From: Nipponacmea schrenckii
Taxonomy: Eukaryota > Mollusca > Gastropoda > Lottiidae
DNA length: 64,000 nucleotides
Reading direction: 5' to 3'
Assembly (NCBI GenBank): GCA_030562195.1
Contig: JAUJPP010000005.1
Coordinates: 16,479,106 to 16,543,105, forward strand
Every line of letters starts with the position of its first letter. Within the stretch, counting starts at the first letter, position 1. A program made the translations under genes and the position numbers. The notes beneath the pieces are model-generated. The model was not told where the DNA came from, did no database searches, and saw nothing but the letters and a program-made list of their open reading frames with translations. Shown in pieces: positions 1 to 11,865 of this stretch.

Positions 1-264
1 TCATATTATGAGGCACTCAATGAGAAGTTATTACTTTTTTGGACTTACCAATAACGTGTTAATAAACTTTAAATTAATTAAACGATGTATTTTTTAAACC
101 ACACTGAAAAGAATTAGAATAAATTTGACACAATAAACATAAATAAACTTAAGCTGACTTAATAATAATAAGAAATGCTTACATTAAGCTTATCAGAAAA
201 TGCAAAGTGATTTCTTTGAAAATTTGGATAAAAACATTAACGATAACAACAACTCAATTACTGA

Positions 265-620
265 CACAAATTCATCAGTTTCTCTAAAACAAGTACCTTT
301 AATCTGGAAATCAGCAAATGTTACTTAAATAGGGGGATCTATCTAACTGCACTAACTATAGACCAGTGTCACTTCTAAGTATTGTAGTAAAGATATTCGA
401 AAAATGCATCTACAATCATGTCTTTAACTTCCTGCAGGAAAGGTACATGGTTCAAAGCGGTTTCTTGCATGGATACTCTACAGTCTATCAACTTATAGAT
501 CTTTCTCACTTTTTCTGTCAAGACATTGATCAGTTAACATAAACTAGGGCAGTATTCTTCGACATCAGTAATCTTTGGACTGCCGCCCTTATCAATTTCA
601 ATATTCACACCAATTTAATT
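265..620 (+). pseudogene. Decayed non-LTR reverse transcriptase fragment
   Basis: Conceptual translation gives a short PLIWKSANV block, then GDLSNCTNYRPVSLLS and a following IFEKCIYNHVFNFL stretch, then SGFLHGYSTVYQL and AVFFDIS. These correspond in order to the region leading into the LINE reverse-transcriptase fingers and to the start of catalytic motif A. There are in-frame stops before the GD block and before the AVFFDIS block, plus a frameshift, and the YADD region is missing. It is a dead remnant of a different LINE from the intact one at 27 kb. It interrupts the first copy of the local tandem repeat, so it arrived after that repeat formed. Confidence 0.72.
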
Positions 621-864
621 AAAATCAATCAAAATACGTAGCTTCTATCGCACCCACAATAAATTGTTGACGTGATTTTAATAAATCAAGGGCAATAACT
701 TACAAACAATTCATCGAACAATTGTTCTATTCAAACTTAACTGGTGGCTTATAAATTCAAAGCCTGTTCAATGTAGTGGTAATAAACATAATGTTCATAA
801 TTAATATTTAACACAAAACAATAAAAAAAAGTCTATGGTATATAGCCTATGAAATAATTCTCAC

Positions 865-2445
865 CTTGGAAGAAAATCTGTTTCTTTTTATCTGAAGTCA
901 TAAAAGCAATATATTAGGTAACCACATAGTTCGAGTTTCCATTGACATGAGTTTTTAAAGAGATTCACCAACCGTTTGACCTATTTTTCAGTTGTTTCAG
1001 AACCAAGAATTCTTTCCTTCTATTCTTGTCCACTGCCCGTAGTCGAAATTTGGGCCGTTAGATCCATGTGTGTCCAAAATTATCCGGGTCAGTAAATTAA
1101 AAGAATAACTTTTTTTCAAAACTACCACCATATGTATCAGATATAAATAGAAATATAACTTAAAACGACACGGACATAGCATTGCCATCATATTATGACG
1201 CCATCACCAAATTTGAGAATTTCTTTTTATTTGACTTACCAAGAATCTTCAGATAAATTTTAATTAATCAAAGCTTATCTAACGACAAAAACAATAACCA
1301 CGTATTCTTAAAACCACACTGAAATGAAAAAGAATCAATTTGACACAATAATAAACGTAAGCTGACATAAGAAAGCCTAGTCAATGTACTGGCAATGAAC
1401 ATTGGTTTTTCAGAATTGGCCACATGATAGAAAACAAGTGGTTGCCTGGTAAGATAGCCATTCTGTTTTCACGGTGTTGAACTCCACCATTATTAGTCTA
1501 AATAAACCAAAAACTATTCATCGAAATTTCGTCAAATTAAAACTTGAACAAGATCATATGCAAATAATGTGGAAATATATAAATAAAAAAAATTAAGGTA
1601 TTTATAGCCTATGAAATGATTCTTACCTTGGAAGAGAATATGTTTCTTTTTATCTGAAGTCATAAAAGCAATATATTAGAGAGCTTTTTATGGTGACGAT
1701 ACTGTGTAACCACATAGTTGGAGTTTCATTGACATGAATTTTTTTAAGAGAAAGATCCACCAATCGTTTGACCTATCTTTCATTAGTATAAGAACCGAGA
1801 ATTCTTTCTATCTGATCTTTTTCACGGCCCGATTGAGTCTTTAGATTCATGTGTGTCCATAATTATCCGTGTTAGAAAATTAAAATAACATTTATTTTTA
1901 AAACTACCATATGTATCAGATATAAATGGAAATAGAACTGAAATTCGGTTTGATATTGCATTCACAGCAAAATACAAAATGTTTGAATGTCATATTATGA
2001 GGCACTCAATGAGAAGTTATTACTTTTTTGGACTTACCAATAATCTGTAAATAAACTTCAAATTAATTAAACTTGTGTGATGAAAATGTATTCTTTAAAC
2101 CACACTGAAAAGAATTAGAATAAATATAACACAATAAACACAAATAAACTTAAGCTGACATAAGAAAGCCTAGTATGTAGTGGTAATGAACATTGTTTTC
2201 ATAAATGCCGACGTAATAGAAAATAAGTGGTTGCCAAGCAAGATATTTTCTGTTTTAACTGAGTTGAAACTCCACTATAACTTGTCAAAATAAATTCGAA
2301 CTTGACCAAGATCTAAAAGTTCACACCAAATATCATAAATAAAACAAGGCCAATAACGACCACATTATTAATGTGGGAATATATAAATAAAAAAATCAAG
2401 CCTATGGAATAATACTTACCTTGGAAAAAATCTGTTTCTTTCTAT
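865..2445 (-). other. Three repeated micro-exon-like segments
   Basis: On the minus strand a short segment recurs at 865-891 (27 nt), 1627-1653 (27 nt) and 2420-2445 (26 nt). Each is preceded by TTATGACTTCAG, which looks like a 3' splice site, and followed by GTGAGA or GTAAG, which looks like a 5' splice site; the segment ends in CCAAG. The third copy has lost one base, which would shift frame. Similar donor-like GTAAGT signals follow short stretches near 51, 1240 and 2034. This may be a minus-strand host gene with duplicated tiny exons or a pseudogene of one. No protein family is recognised and no transcript evidence exists here. Confidence 0.3.
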
Positions 2446-2480
2446 CTGAAGTCATAAAAGCAATAAATTTACATCCATCT

Positions 2481-4027
2481 CTGATCAAACTGAATTAATT
2501 TTTAAAAAGTTAATTATACATAAAAAGAACTAATCGTTAGCTAAGCAGTTTGACTTATTTTCAGAAATATTGTCAGAAAAACAAGGCACCTCCAGCCATA
2601 TCTGTTCAAATACCTATCAGAGGCTGGGAATAGAGTCAGCAAGTTTCGGACTAGACTAAAATATGATTAAAATTAGGCCTACAAAACTTAGGGAAAGGAA
2701 AATTTTGATTAGTTTGTATCCCATAAGACATATTCCTAAATCTAGCCCAATTGTGAAATGAAATGCACACACATTACAAAAATTGTGAGAGGAAGTAGAT
2801 ACTAGTAGAAATCTTTGCATTTGGTAACTTTACGGGACATTGTGTTTTTTTTTGTTTTTTTTGGCTTTAGCAGGTAAAATATAAATAAATGTTTCCCTGA
2901 ACTTATCTGAGGTTTGCTTAATCTTAACTGTTAATTTCAAATTGAATTTACCGATTTTAAGTTGATAATTTTCATTTCTAAATAGGCTACCACTCAACAT
3001 TTACGTGGTAAATAGCCATTGCCATCACACACACATTCTCGTTTGATAAGTCTTTTCCCTTCCTTGCAAATGAAACCAAAGATCGATAATATAAAAGAAA
3101 TCCATTATACTACGTATAAATTGAAAGAAATAGAATGTACCTTGAAAAGAATGACTTACCTCTAGAATGATAACGCTACGAGTGAAATCGTTTTAAAGTT
3201 CAGCGGAAATGCACGAATTCAAGTCATTTCGGTAACTTACCATTCTGTCACTTATATTTGTTGGTCAAATCGGCGTAACACTTTGTCATTTCTGCATATA
3301 CACAGATTTTTCGATATATTCTGATTAGGGCTGCGATTTCCAGAGTTTGATATTATAATCTTAGAAATATTTTCGGTTACATTATCCCATTTTAGTCTTA
3401 GTCACAGACCAATGTATCTAATCGTGATGCAAAGTAACAAAGACGATTGGACCTTTCAGGACCCCAAAATGAAGAACAGTTAATGATTAGATATTCACGA
3501 CTATTCGTTATAGAGTTTTTTTATAACCTTGTTTTGTTGACTTGGTAACTAGGCTAATTACAAAGAGAATTTCCTCGGTCGAAACATCATAAAGTCTCTT
3601 TTTTTCCATTACCCAATGCGTGCCAACGTTGACCATTGCTCTCCACATCCCTCTCGTGTGTTTTTTTTTTCAGATACCAGTTTGCAAAAAACATCAGTTT
3701 TAATTCTCCACATCTCCTTTTGACTAGGTTAAGTTCATAAAAACAAAATACCATAATAACTTATTCTTATACAGTTTCACTTCGTATGACGTCATTTAGT
3801 CACGTGATAAATGTACATTTATAAATATCCCCCAAGCCTTGCACGTCCCCTTAAAAACTTATCAATATCTGGATTACTTAATCGTTGAGCTTGATTTGGC
3901 TCTTTACAATAAGAGAGCCCAATACGAAAGTGCATATAGTCCTCTCTAACATTCAGTCCACGGGGTCAATATAATGGATGATAAAAAACACAAGTAGCCT
4001 ACATGTGTATTGAATGGACAGATCCTG
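2481..4027. other. AT-rich stretch without a recognisable gene
   Basis: No credible coding region or known repeat was seen. On the minus strand a full-consensus donor, CTAGAG followed by GTAAGT, lies at 3154-3165, and another donor-like GTAAGT lies near 3239-3244. They could belong to the same putative minus-strand gene as the micro-exon-like segments to the left. The sequence is unlike the element superfamily that starts near 4028. Confidence 0.4.
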
Positions 4028-4653
4028 CGTAACAGTTTTGGTGTTACATTATTTTACTGAATATAATAAAAATAGATAGACTAGAATATAAATTTTCTCT
4101 TGATAAAGGTCGTTAAACTAAAAGCATAGTCGGTTCATTGAAACTCATGCCATGTAGATCGCCTAAACGCAAATTCAACAAACAGCTTTTAACTATGAAA
4201 TTCTAATTTTCAAATGGTGATAAAACGGAAAGTATACATCGTACAAAAAAATATAATATATCAATGGATAGATCTTATCGATAGCTATCACAATTGTACT
4301 GCCCACACGGTCACAAAAGGTCAAGGTTAAAATATACGACCATTCGAAGTTTTTATATATTACTATCAGTTAAAACATCAAAATTAAAATCGAAATTCAA
4401 AAATAGGTTTCCAAATATAATTCAGGAATCGATATTACATTCTATAAACATCAAAATTACACGAATCGGAGCATCTCCAGAGGTCCCATTTCGATTTAAA
4501 GAAAAACACGCACAGTTAGTAGAGAAGAAAATACAAAATTTTCAAATACTAAAAGCGCATTTTTGGTGCAAATATTTGGTTTAATATATCATTACAAAGA
4601 GAGGATAAATTGTAATCAGGTTCAATATGAATTTTTGTTATTTATAAATTAGT

Positions 4654-4661
4654 TCACGTGA
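4654..4661. promoter_or_regulatory. Palindromic E-box TCACGTGA
   Basis: An exact USF/TFE-type palindrome in the family 3 module, just before AGAGCTCTTTAAA. It recurs in other family 2, 3 and 4 copies (for example near 15803, 24058, 43170, 51778 and 56257). Whether any factor binds is inference. Confidence 0.35.
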
Positions 4662-5463
4662 CAGAGCTCTTTAAAAATAAAAATCACAAATTTCAATCGG
4701 CTATAAAGCCGGAAGTAGACATCGGACAACACAAATGAATATATCAGGGAATAGATATCATCAAGGGCAATAAATCGTGTTCAGGTCACAAGGTCACCAA
4801 AGGTCAAGGTCACAAAATATTGGCCTTTAAAGTTTAGGTCATTACCAATAAAATTACAATGGAAATAAAAGAAAATCAAATTCAAAATTCAAAAATCGGC
4901 TCCCAAATAAAGTTGCGCAATCGACTCTAGTCATAAGATATGAAAAACTAACGAAAATTGCTTTATACCCTGAATTTGAATTTAAAATTTTAGAAAATTT
5001 TGACATTTCAATATGGCGGCTTGTCGTTTGCTTCCGGTCCGGATTTTTTCATTTTCGTTTTTTTGTATGACTATTTCTAGCATATTGCAAAAATAATTTT
5101 TGAAATATCTAGAAAATTCCGGAAATTGATTTTTAAATTTTAAAAGCGAATAACTTCAAAACCGGAAGTGATATCGAAAATTTAAAAATAGATTTTGATC
5201 GCATTAATAGTGTCTATCTACCTGAAAGTTTTCGGGTGCATCGGAATAAAATTGTAGAAGTTGAAAAAAACGCAAAAATTGAAATGCAAAAAGTCAGCTA
5301 TAAAAGTAATGAAATTAGCAGTTTTAAACTGCAGTTATGTAGCTAGCAGTTAAAAGAAGCTAACAAAAGAAGTTCTGTCAAAATCAGTTGAAAAATAGAG
5401 GAAATAAACAGCAAAAACCCAAAATAGCGCTATTGCCCACAGCTCGTTTCCGGTTGACCTCAA

Positions 5464-5471
5464 TGACGTCA
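5464..5471. promoter_or_regulatory. CRE-like palindrome TGACGTCA
   Basis: A perfect CREB/ATF consensus lies about 110 bp inside the 5' poly(T) tract of the family 3 copy, next to an ACCGGAAA-like site. The same place in other family 3 copies has TGACGTCA or one-base variants (24869, 36852). Confidence 0.35.
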
Positions 5472-5642
5472 TTTTGCATTTAACAAATACAAGTCACGCA
5501 GTTTGAATAGGCAATAGCAACAGGTAGTTTGTGGCAAGTTGCCTTCTTAGAAAACAGTCGAGGGTAAAATTCGAAAAAAAAAAAAAAAAAAAAAAAAAGA
5601 CATTTCGAAAACAAAGCAGTGCGTTCGATGAACGCACTGCAA

Positions 5643-7647
5643 CTAGAGCCACTAGTGGCACAGAGTGGGACTTTGCAAATGTCGCAAAATTGCAACAGAC
5701 AGGCCGAAACATCTGATTTTCTAGGAGCATATGGCCAAAGCAACTAGGTATCCGTGTGCAAAGAATGTTTTGGAAAAACGTTATTTCCTACTGACGTAAT
5801 TCGCTGACCTATATAAATGCTAAATTAAAAGTTTACCCGGATGTGCCACGCCCATCTCATTTGTTTTTTGCGTAAATCTAATAAAATTCAAAATATATAT
5901 TCACGGTACAAATTTGAAGCTTGTACATTTAAAAGACCACGAAATATGCACAAATACATTTCAAAATGGCAAAATGTACTTTAATTTTAAAAGTGCAAAA
6001 ATTAAATTTTAATTTTAAAAACTTTTGTTATACATTGCTGGAAAGTGGACAAAAAGCCCCTTAAGAATCTGAAAATAATAAACCTCTAAATTAATTAGGT
6101 CACGCTCTAGAGCAGTCCAAAGTTGTGAATTTTCCTGTTTTCAGGCAGCTATAAAACCGGAAGTGGACGTCGGAGGTCAAATGTCAAAGTATTAAATGAT
6201 AGACACGGTCTATGACCTTTGACCTACTAAAGTTCAAGGTCACCAAGGGTCAAGGTCACGAGAAATAAGCTTCCAAAATTAGAAAAAAATATTAACTGGT
6301 TTCCTATTGTCGAAAAATTGCAACAAACAGGCCGAATTATCTGATTTTCTGGAATAAACTGGCCAAAGCAATGAGGTATCTGTGTGCAAAGTACTTTTTT
6401 AAAAAAGGCTATTTACTGCAGCCGTAATTCGCTGACCCATATAAATGGTAAATCGGAATTTTACACGGATGTGCCACGCCCATCTCATTTTTTTTTATAT
6501 CAATCAAATCACATTCAAAATGAATATTCACGGTACAAATTTGAAGTTTGTACATCTAATAGATCACGAGATATACATACATACATTTCAAGCAAACGTA
6601 AATACGGCAAAATATACTTAAATTTTCAAAAATCAAAAACTTCAATTTTCATTTTAAAAACCTTTGTTATACATCGTTGGAAAGAGGACAAAAATCACTT
6701 TAAGAATCTGAAAAAAATAACACTCTAAATTAATTAGGTCACGCTCTAGAGCAGTCCAAATTTGCGAATTTCGCTGTTTTTGGGCAGCTATAAAACCGGA
6801 AGTAGACGTCGGAGGTCAAATGTCAAAGTATCAACTGATAGCCAAGGTCAATGACCTTTGACCTACTAAAGGTCATGGTCACCAAAGGTCAAGGTCACGA
6901 GAAATAAGCCCCCAAACTTTGAAAAAATTCAACCGCATGTTGCAAAAATGCAAAAGCGAAATTCAAAAATCGACTTCCAATGTTTTTTTGCAATTTTTAT
7001 GTTCTTTCATTTGACACCAAAATCATCTCAATCGGATAAGCCATAATGTCTGAATTAAATTCGCGCAATTTCAGAAAAATCAAAATGGCGGCGAAAGTTG
7101 CGCATGCGGCCTTGATTTTATTTTCTTCGCTTTTTTGTATGGCTAATGGCTAACCGATGATACAAGTTTGAATCTCATACATTAATAAAACCGGAAGTTA
7201 TTCAACCGGACGTAAAACTCCATTTTTCGCAAAAACCGGAAGTGACGCAAAAATTTTGACCTACTTTTTGGAAATCATTTCATGGGCTACATATACTCAA
7301 TTTTTTTAAGATTAATCGGTCTTTAAATAACAAAGTTGCAAAAAAGTGCAAAATACGGCAAAAAAATGTGTGCTACGAATTTTCGAATTTTGAAATTTTG
7401 AAATTGCTATCTTGTTGGAAATTATTTCACGTTTCCAAAAATGCAAACCCGAAGAAAATCGATTGAAAATTGCGACTTCTAGAGCCACTGACCGACTTTT
7501 TAGGTATGTTGCAACGCAGCACTTCCGGTTTTGCAAAAATGTCCAAATGTTCATTCATTAGAAACGTCGCCACTACAGAAGGTCTGGAGATGTTGTGAAA
7601 TTGCTGCAACTATTGCAGCCTAGGCTGTGTGAGGTGTGTAAATTTCG

Positions 7648-7679
<32 letters not shown>

Positions 7680-7725
7680 ACATTTCGAAAACAAACTGGG
7701 ACTTTGCGGTAGCAAAGTCCCACAA
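5643..7725 (-). mobile_element. Rolling-circle-like element, family 1, complete
   Basis: 2083 bp. The 3' end on the left is CTAG, then a GCCACTAGTGGC hairpin, then the inverted terminal repeat GTGGGACTTTGC. The 5' end on the right is the hairpin GGGACTTTGC-GGTA-GCAAAGTCCC followed by ACAA. The A tract lies at about 7650-7675. The body contains two diverged units starting near 5692 and 6320 (period 628), each with an ACCGGAAGT site and an AGGTCA cluster, then an AATGGCGGC / TGCGCATGCG block. No coding capacity. It abuts the next element head to tail at CACAA|CTAG. Confidence 0.72.
7099..7108. promoter_or_regulatory. NRF1-like site TGCGCATGCG
   Basis: Follows AAAATGGCGGCGAAAGT by a few bases. 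The pair of motifs is kept at the same place in the other family 1 copies at about 9181, 14180, 18743 and 37909. It matches the core of the animal NRF1 consensus; binding is untested. Confidence 0.35.
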
Positions 7726-9802
7726 CTAGAGCCACATGTGGCACAGAGTGGGACTTTGCTAACGTTGCAAAATTGCAACAGACAGGCGAAAACATCTGAT
7801 TTTCTGGGAGCATATGGCCAAAGCAACGAGGTATCTGTGTGCAAAGATTTTTTTGGAAAAACGTTATTTCCTATTGACGTAATTCGCTGACCTATATAAA
7901 TGCTAAATTGAAAGTTTACCCGGATGTGCCACGCCCATCTCATTTGTTTTTTGCGTAAATCTAATAACATTCAAAATATATATTGACGGTACAAATTTGA
8001 AGCTTGTACATTTAAAAGATCACGAAATATGCACAAATACATTTCAAAAAGGCAAAATGTACTTTAATTTAAAAGTGCAAAAATTAAATTTTAATTTCAA
8101 AAACTTTTGTTATACATTGCTGGAAAGTGGACAAAAAGCCCCTTAAGAATCTGAAAATAATAAACCTCTAAATTAATTAGGTCACGCTCTAGAGCAGTCC
8201 AAAGTTGTGAATTTTGCTGTTTTCAGGCAGCTATAAAACCGAAAGTGGACGTCGGAGGTCAAATGTCAAAATATTAAATGATAGACACGGTCAATGACCT
8301 TTGACCTACTAAAGTTCAAGGTCACCAAGGGTCAAGGTCACGAGAAATAAGCTTCCAAAATTAGAAAAAAATATTAACTGGTTTCCTATTGTCGAAAAAT
8401 TGCAACAAACAGGCCGAATTATCTGATTTTCTGGAATAAACTGGCAAAAGCAATGAGGTATCTGTGTGCAAAGTACTTTTTTAAAAAAGGCTATTTACTG
8501 CAGCCGTAATTCGCTGACCCATATAAATGGTAAATGGGAATTTTACACGGATGTGCCACGCCCATCTCATTTTTTTTATATAAATCAAATCACATTCAAA
8601 ATGAATATTCACGGTACAAATTTGAAGTTTGTACATGTAATAGATCACGAGATATACATACATACATTTCAAGCAAACGTAAATACGGCAAAATATACTT
8701 AAATTTTCAAAAATCAAAAACTTCAATTTTCATTTTAGAAACCTTTGTAATGCATCGTTGGAAAGAGGACAAAAAGCGCCTAAAGAATCTGAAAATAATA
8801 ACACTCTAAATTAATTAGGTCACGCTCTAGAGCAGTCCAAAGTTGCGAATTTCGCTGTTTTTGGGCAGCTATAAAACCGGAAGTAGACGTCGGAGGTCAA
8901 AGGTCAAAGTATCAACTGATAGCCAAGGTCAATGACCTTTGACCTACTAAAGTTCATGGTCACCAAAGGTCAAAGGTCACGAGAAATAAGCCCCCAAACT
9001 TTGAAAAAATTCAACCGGATGTTGCAAAAATGCAAAAGCGAAATTCAAAAATCGACTTCCAATGTTTTTTTGCAATTTTTATGTTCTTTCAATTGACACC
9101 AAAATCATCTCAATCGGATAAGCCATAATGTCTGAATTAAATTTGCGCAATTTCAGAAAAATCAAAATGGCGGCGAAAGTTGCGCATGCCGCCTTGATTT
9201 TATTTTCTTCGCTTTTTTGTATGGCTAATGGCTACCCGATGATACAAGTTTGAATCTCATACATTAATAAAACCGGAAGTTATTCAACCGGACGTAAAAC
9301 TCTATTTTTCGCAAAAACCGGAAGTGACGCAAAAATTTTGACCTACTTTTTGGAAATCATTCCATGGGCTACATATACTCAATTTTTTTTAGATAAATCG
9401 GATGGAAAATAGCAAAGTTGCAAAAATGTGCAAAATACGGCAAAAAAATGTGTGCTAGGAATTTTCTAATTTTGAAATTTTGAAATTGCTATCTTGTTGG
9501 AAATTATTTCAAGTTTCCAAAAATGCAAACCCGACGAAAATCGATTGAAAATTGCGACTTCTAGAGCCACTGACCGACTTTTTAGGTTAGTTGCAATGCA
9601 GCACTTCCGGTTTTGCAAAAATGTTCCATTTTATATTTATGCAACACGTCGCCACTACAGAAGGTCAGGAGATGTTGTGAAATTGCTGCAACTATTGCAG
9701 CCTTGGCTGTGTGCCCTGTGTAAATTTCGAAAAAAAAAAAAAAAAAAAAGAATTGACAAACCGAAAACAAACTGGGACTTTGCTGAAAGCAAAGTCCCAC
9801 AA
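7726..9802 (-). mobile_element. Rolling-circle-like element, family 1, complete
   Basis: 2077 bp. CTAG plus the GCCACATGTGGC hairpin on the left, and the 5' hairpin GGGACTTTGCT-GAA-AGCAAAGTCCC on the right, with the AATTGACAAACCGAAAAC variant of the box after the A tract. Internal units start near 7775 and 8402 (period 627). It is very similar to the preceding copy across both units, and the pair lie head to tail. Confidence 0.72.
8894..8979. promoter_or_regulatory. Nuclear-receptor half-site cluster with two perfect DR1s
   Basis: AGGTCAAAGGTCA is seen exactly at 8894-8906 and again at 8967-8979. Between them lie CCAAGGTCA and the inverted TGACCTTTGACCT. DR1 is the consensus for RXR heterodimers, COUP-TF and HNF4; extended TCAAGGTCA sites, present in sister copies such as 6889-6897, suit ERR/NR5A monomers. 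The cluster recurs in nearly every module of the window. Function is inference. Confidence 0.4.
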
Positions 9803-11865
9803 CTAGAGCCACACGTGGCACAGAGTGGGACTTTGCTAACGTTGCAAAATTGCAACAAACAGCCCGAAACGTTTGATTTTCTGGAAGAATCTGGCCAAAG
9901 CAACGAGGTATCTGTGTGCAAAGTACTTTTTTAAAAAACGTTTTTTCCTACAGATGTAAAGCGCTGACCGATATAAGTGAAGAATTGGAAGTTTACCCGG
10001 ATATGCCACGCCCATCTCATTTATTTTGGCGTAAATCTAATCACATTTGAAATGTATATTCGCGGTACAAATTTGAAGCTTGTACAGCTAATAGATCACG
10101 AGATATACACAAATACGTTTCAAAAAAGCAAAATGTACTTTAATTTTAAAAGTCCAAAAATTAAATTTTCATTTTAAAAACTTTTGTTGTGCATCGCTGG
10201 AAAGAGCACAAAAGGCGCCTTCGGAATGTGAAAAAAATAACCCTCTAAATTATATAGGTCACGCTCTAGAGCAGTCCAACGTTGCAAATTTTGCTGCTTT
10301 CGAGCAGCTATAAAACCGGAAATAGACGTCAGAAGTCTAATGCCAAATTGTCAACTGATAGCTAAAGTCAGTGACCAATGACCTTGTAAAGGTCAAGGTC
10401 ACCAAAAGGTCAAAGTCACTAGAAATAAAAAAAAAACTGATTTTTTTGCAAATGTCGCAAAATTGCAACAAACAGACAGAAACATTTGATTTTTTGGGAT
10501 AATCTGGCCAAAGTAATGAGATATATGTATGCAAGGTACTTTTTTGAAAAACGTTATTTACTGCAGCCGTAATTCGCTGACCGATATAAATGGTAAATTT
10601 GAAGTTCACCCGGATGTGCCACGCCCATCTCGATTTTTTGGAGGGGAATCTAATCATATTCAAAATGTATATTCACAGTAAAAATTTGAAGCTTGTACAG
10701 CTAATAGATCACGAGATATACACACATACATTTCAAACAAGCGAAAATACGGCAAAATGTACTTTTCTTTCCAAAAATCAAAAACTTCAATTTTCATTTT
10801 ACAAACCTTTGTTATATATCGTTGGAAAGAGGACAAAAAACAATTTAAGAATCTGAAAAAATTAACACTCTAAATTAATTAGGTCACACTCTAGAGCAGC
10901 CCAAAGTTGCGAATTTTGCTGTTTTCGGGCAGCTATAAAACCAGAAGTAGACGTCGGAGGTCAAAGTTCAAAGTATCAACTGATAGCCAAGGTCAATGAC
11001 CTTTGACCTACTAAAGGTCAAGGTCGTCAAAGGTCAAGGTCAAGAGAAATAAGCCCTCAAACTTCGAAAAAATTCAACCGGATGTTGCAAAAAAGCAAAA
11101 GCAAAATTCAAAAATCGATTTCCAACATTTTGATCGCAATCGACTAAGCTTTCCAGAAATATAAACATCACACAAATCGCTCTTACCGTAGACGCCCCAT
11201 TTTGAGTTTTACAAAAAAGTGACATTTCAAGATGGCGGCCAAAGTTTTACTTCCGGTCCGAATTTTTTCTTTTTCCTTTTTTTGTCTTCTAATTCAATTA
11301 AGATTGACATAAATTTTGTTGCGATACATCAGTTACAGCACAAGTAGGTCAACCGGAAGTTTAAACCCTTTTTACGCTGAAACCGGAAATGAAGCAAAAA
11401 TTTTGACTCTGCCAATGTTTTCATATTCGTGACACTTGAAGGCACCCAAATTTTCAGATCAATCGGTCTTAAAATAGAAAAGTTGCAAAAATGTGCAAAA
11501 TACGGCAAAAAAATGTGTGCTATGAAATTTCGAATTTCGAAATTATTTAATTGCTATCTTGTTGGAAATTGTTTCAAGTTTTCAAAAATGCAAACCCGAC
11601 GAAAATCGGTCCAAAAATGCGAGTTCTAGAGCCACTGACCGACTTTTTAGACATGTTGCAATGCAGCACTTCCGGTTTTGCAAAAATGTTCCAATTTATA
11701 TTTAATAGAAACTTCGCCACAACAGAAGGTGTAGAGAATTTGTGAAATTGCTGCAACTATTGCAGCCTAGGCTGTGTGCCCTGTGTAAATTTCGAAAAAA
11801 AAAAAAAAAAAAAAAAAAGACAAACCGAAAACAAACTGGGACTTTGCGGTAGCAAAGTCCCACAA
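9803..11865 (-). mobile_element. Rolling-circle-like element, family 1, complete
   Basis: 2063 bp. CTAG plus GCCACACGTGGC hairpin on the left, hairpin GGGACTTTGC-GGTA-GCAAAGTCCC on the right. Internal units start near 9852 and 10465 (period 613). The 5' half is a subfamily variant: where the preceding two copies have the AATGGCGGC / TGCGCATGCG block, this one has CAAGATGGCGGCC and ends in a block shared with the copies at 21 and 25 kb. Confidence 0.72.
11228..11240. promoter_or_regulatory. YY1-like site CAAGATGGCGGCC
   Basis: An exact match to the strong animal YY1 consensus AAGATGGCGGC, followed within about 20 bp by an ACTTCCGGT ETS site. The same pair occurs at 22754, 26531, 47212 (minus), 49241 (minus) and 61182 (minus). 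Binding is inference. Confidence 0.4.

Larger units (their letters stand above)
1..2480. repeat. Local tandem segmental repeat, three diverged copies
   Basis: Copies begin near 1, 1189 and 1989, each opening with TCATATTATGA followed by a GACTTACCAA block, a run ending in ACCACACTGAAA, a TTTGACACAATAA block and, later, a CTTACCTTGGAA block. Copies 1 and 3 are closest; copy 2 differs at its start. Copy 1 is longer because a dead reverse-transcriptase fragment sits in it at about 190-760. The repeat is not related to the hairpin-ended elements further right. It may be a duplicated piece of a host gene on the minus strand, or an unknown repeat. Confidence 0.6.
4028..5642 (-). mobile_element. Rolling-circle-like element, family 3, 3' end lost
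   Basis: The 5' end at the right edge has the perfect hairpin GCAGTGCGTTC / GAACGCACTGC plus AA (TT on the element strand), then the ACAAAG box and a long A tract. The body matches the family 3 copies at 15142-16775 and 44928-46575, with ACCGGAAGT sites and GGTCACCAAAGGTCAAGGTCA clusters. Similarity fades near 4028 and the CTAG terminus with its inverted repeat is missing, so this is an old, 3'-truncated copy. It has no coding capacity. Confidence 0.65.

Noticed and set aside
5560..5600. Poly(A) tracts as retroposed tails (a SINE reading of the elements).
   Set aside because: The tract is internal, lying some 45-60 bp from the terminus and followed by a conserved box and hairpin. The best empty site shows no target duplication.
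7690..7740. Canonical Helitron1 reading with a 3' hairpin followed by CTRR at ACAACTAG on the plus strand.
   Set aside because: CTAG next to the big hairpin belongs to the neighbouring element: in several places CTAG follows a pure A tract with no hairpin (19306, 21323), while hairpins can be followed by A runs with no CTAG (16773, 25035, 35320).
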